This document shows, one piece after another, positions 9,883 through 9,980 of a stretch of 9,980 bases of DNA; position 1 is the first letter of the stretch, and every line of letters starts with the position of its first letter. Position numbers and translations under genes: made by a program. The notes below the pieces were generated by a model. It did no database searches and was not told where the DNA came from. It saw nothing but the letters and a program-made list of their open reading frames with translations. The DNA is from an uncultured Lysobacterales bacterium (GTDB lineage Bacteria; Pseudomonadota; Gammaproteobacteria; Xanthomonadales; Xanthomonadaceae): NCBI GenBank assembly GCA_946886865.1, contig CAMPJI010000084.1, forward strand, positions 1 through 9,980. The letters run 5' to 3'.

Positions 9883-9980
9883 ATGCTTATCCTGACGCGT
9901 CGCGTCGGTGAGACCCTGATGATCGGCGACTCGGTGACCGTCACCGTGCTCGGCGTCAAGGGCAACCAGGTCCGTATCGG
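9883..9980 (+). CDS. csrA: CsrA/RsmA, post-transcriptional RNA-binding regulator, partial
   Basis: The gene runs off the right edge after 32 full codons, about half of a protein of usual length 61-70. CsrA is a small dimer that binds GGA motifs in mRNA leaders, usually blocking ribosome entry, and controls carbon storage, motility, biofilm and virulence. The visible residues ([16 protein letters not shown], then [15 protein letters not shown]) are almost identical to E. coli CsrA from memory; Leu4 and Arg6 of the RNA-binding face are present, while Arg44 lies beyond the window. ATG 9883 has GAGGAGA 7 bases ahead. A promoter and structured leader lie between it and alaS, so it is probably transcribed on its own as well as by read-through. 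Confidence 0.96.

Overview
The window is GC-rich DNA with strong third-position G/C bias. It looks like a chromosome of the Xanthomonadaceae/Lysobacteraceae (Lysobacter, Luteimonas or Xanthomonas type). Four things point there: the gene order pncC-lexA-recA-recX-alaS-csrA, a RecA with an [13 protein letters not shown] loop, a LexA operator of the TTAG-N6-TACTA class rather than the enterobacterial CTGT-N8-ACAG class, and a large TonB-dependent receptor. Genus cannot be fixed from the sequence alone. All genes read on the + strand.

Left part (1-985): the tail of an arsenic-resistance operon. It holds the last two transmembrane segments of an MFS permease, probably the organoarsenical exporter ArsJ, followed by a complete arsH flavin reductase. 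Middle-left (986-3861): a 234-base gap with only weak promoter and terminator candidates, then a complete TonB-dependent outer-membrane receptor of unknown ligand, closed by a perfect 11-bp hairpin with a GCAA tetraloop.

Right part (3862-9980): housekeeping and SOS genes. pncC (nicotinamide-nucleotide amidase) and lexA both lack a Shine-Dalgarno sequence and have a -10-like hexamer placed so that transcription would begin at or next to the ATG, so both may be leaderless. The lexA operator covers its own -10 and touches its start codon. recA and recX follow 180 and 31 bases apart: LexA is the repressor, RecA the co-protease and recombinase, RecX the RecA modulator. recA has no visible copy of the lexA-type operator but has a different perfect inverted repeat near its expected -35. 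alaS is complete, and csrA begins with a strong SD behind a structured leader and runs off the end.

I found no convincing undescribed system. No CRISPR array, insertion sequence, tRNA or phage gene is visible. The points worth a second look are regulatory (lexA, recA, pncC and csrA upstream regions) and protein-level (a His in RecA loop L2, a long disordered RecX N-terminus, a cysteine-bearing loop in the receptor).
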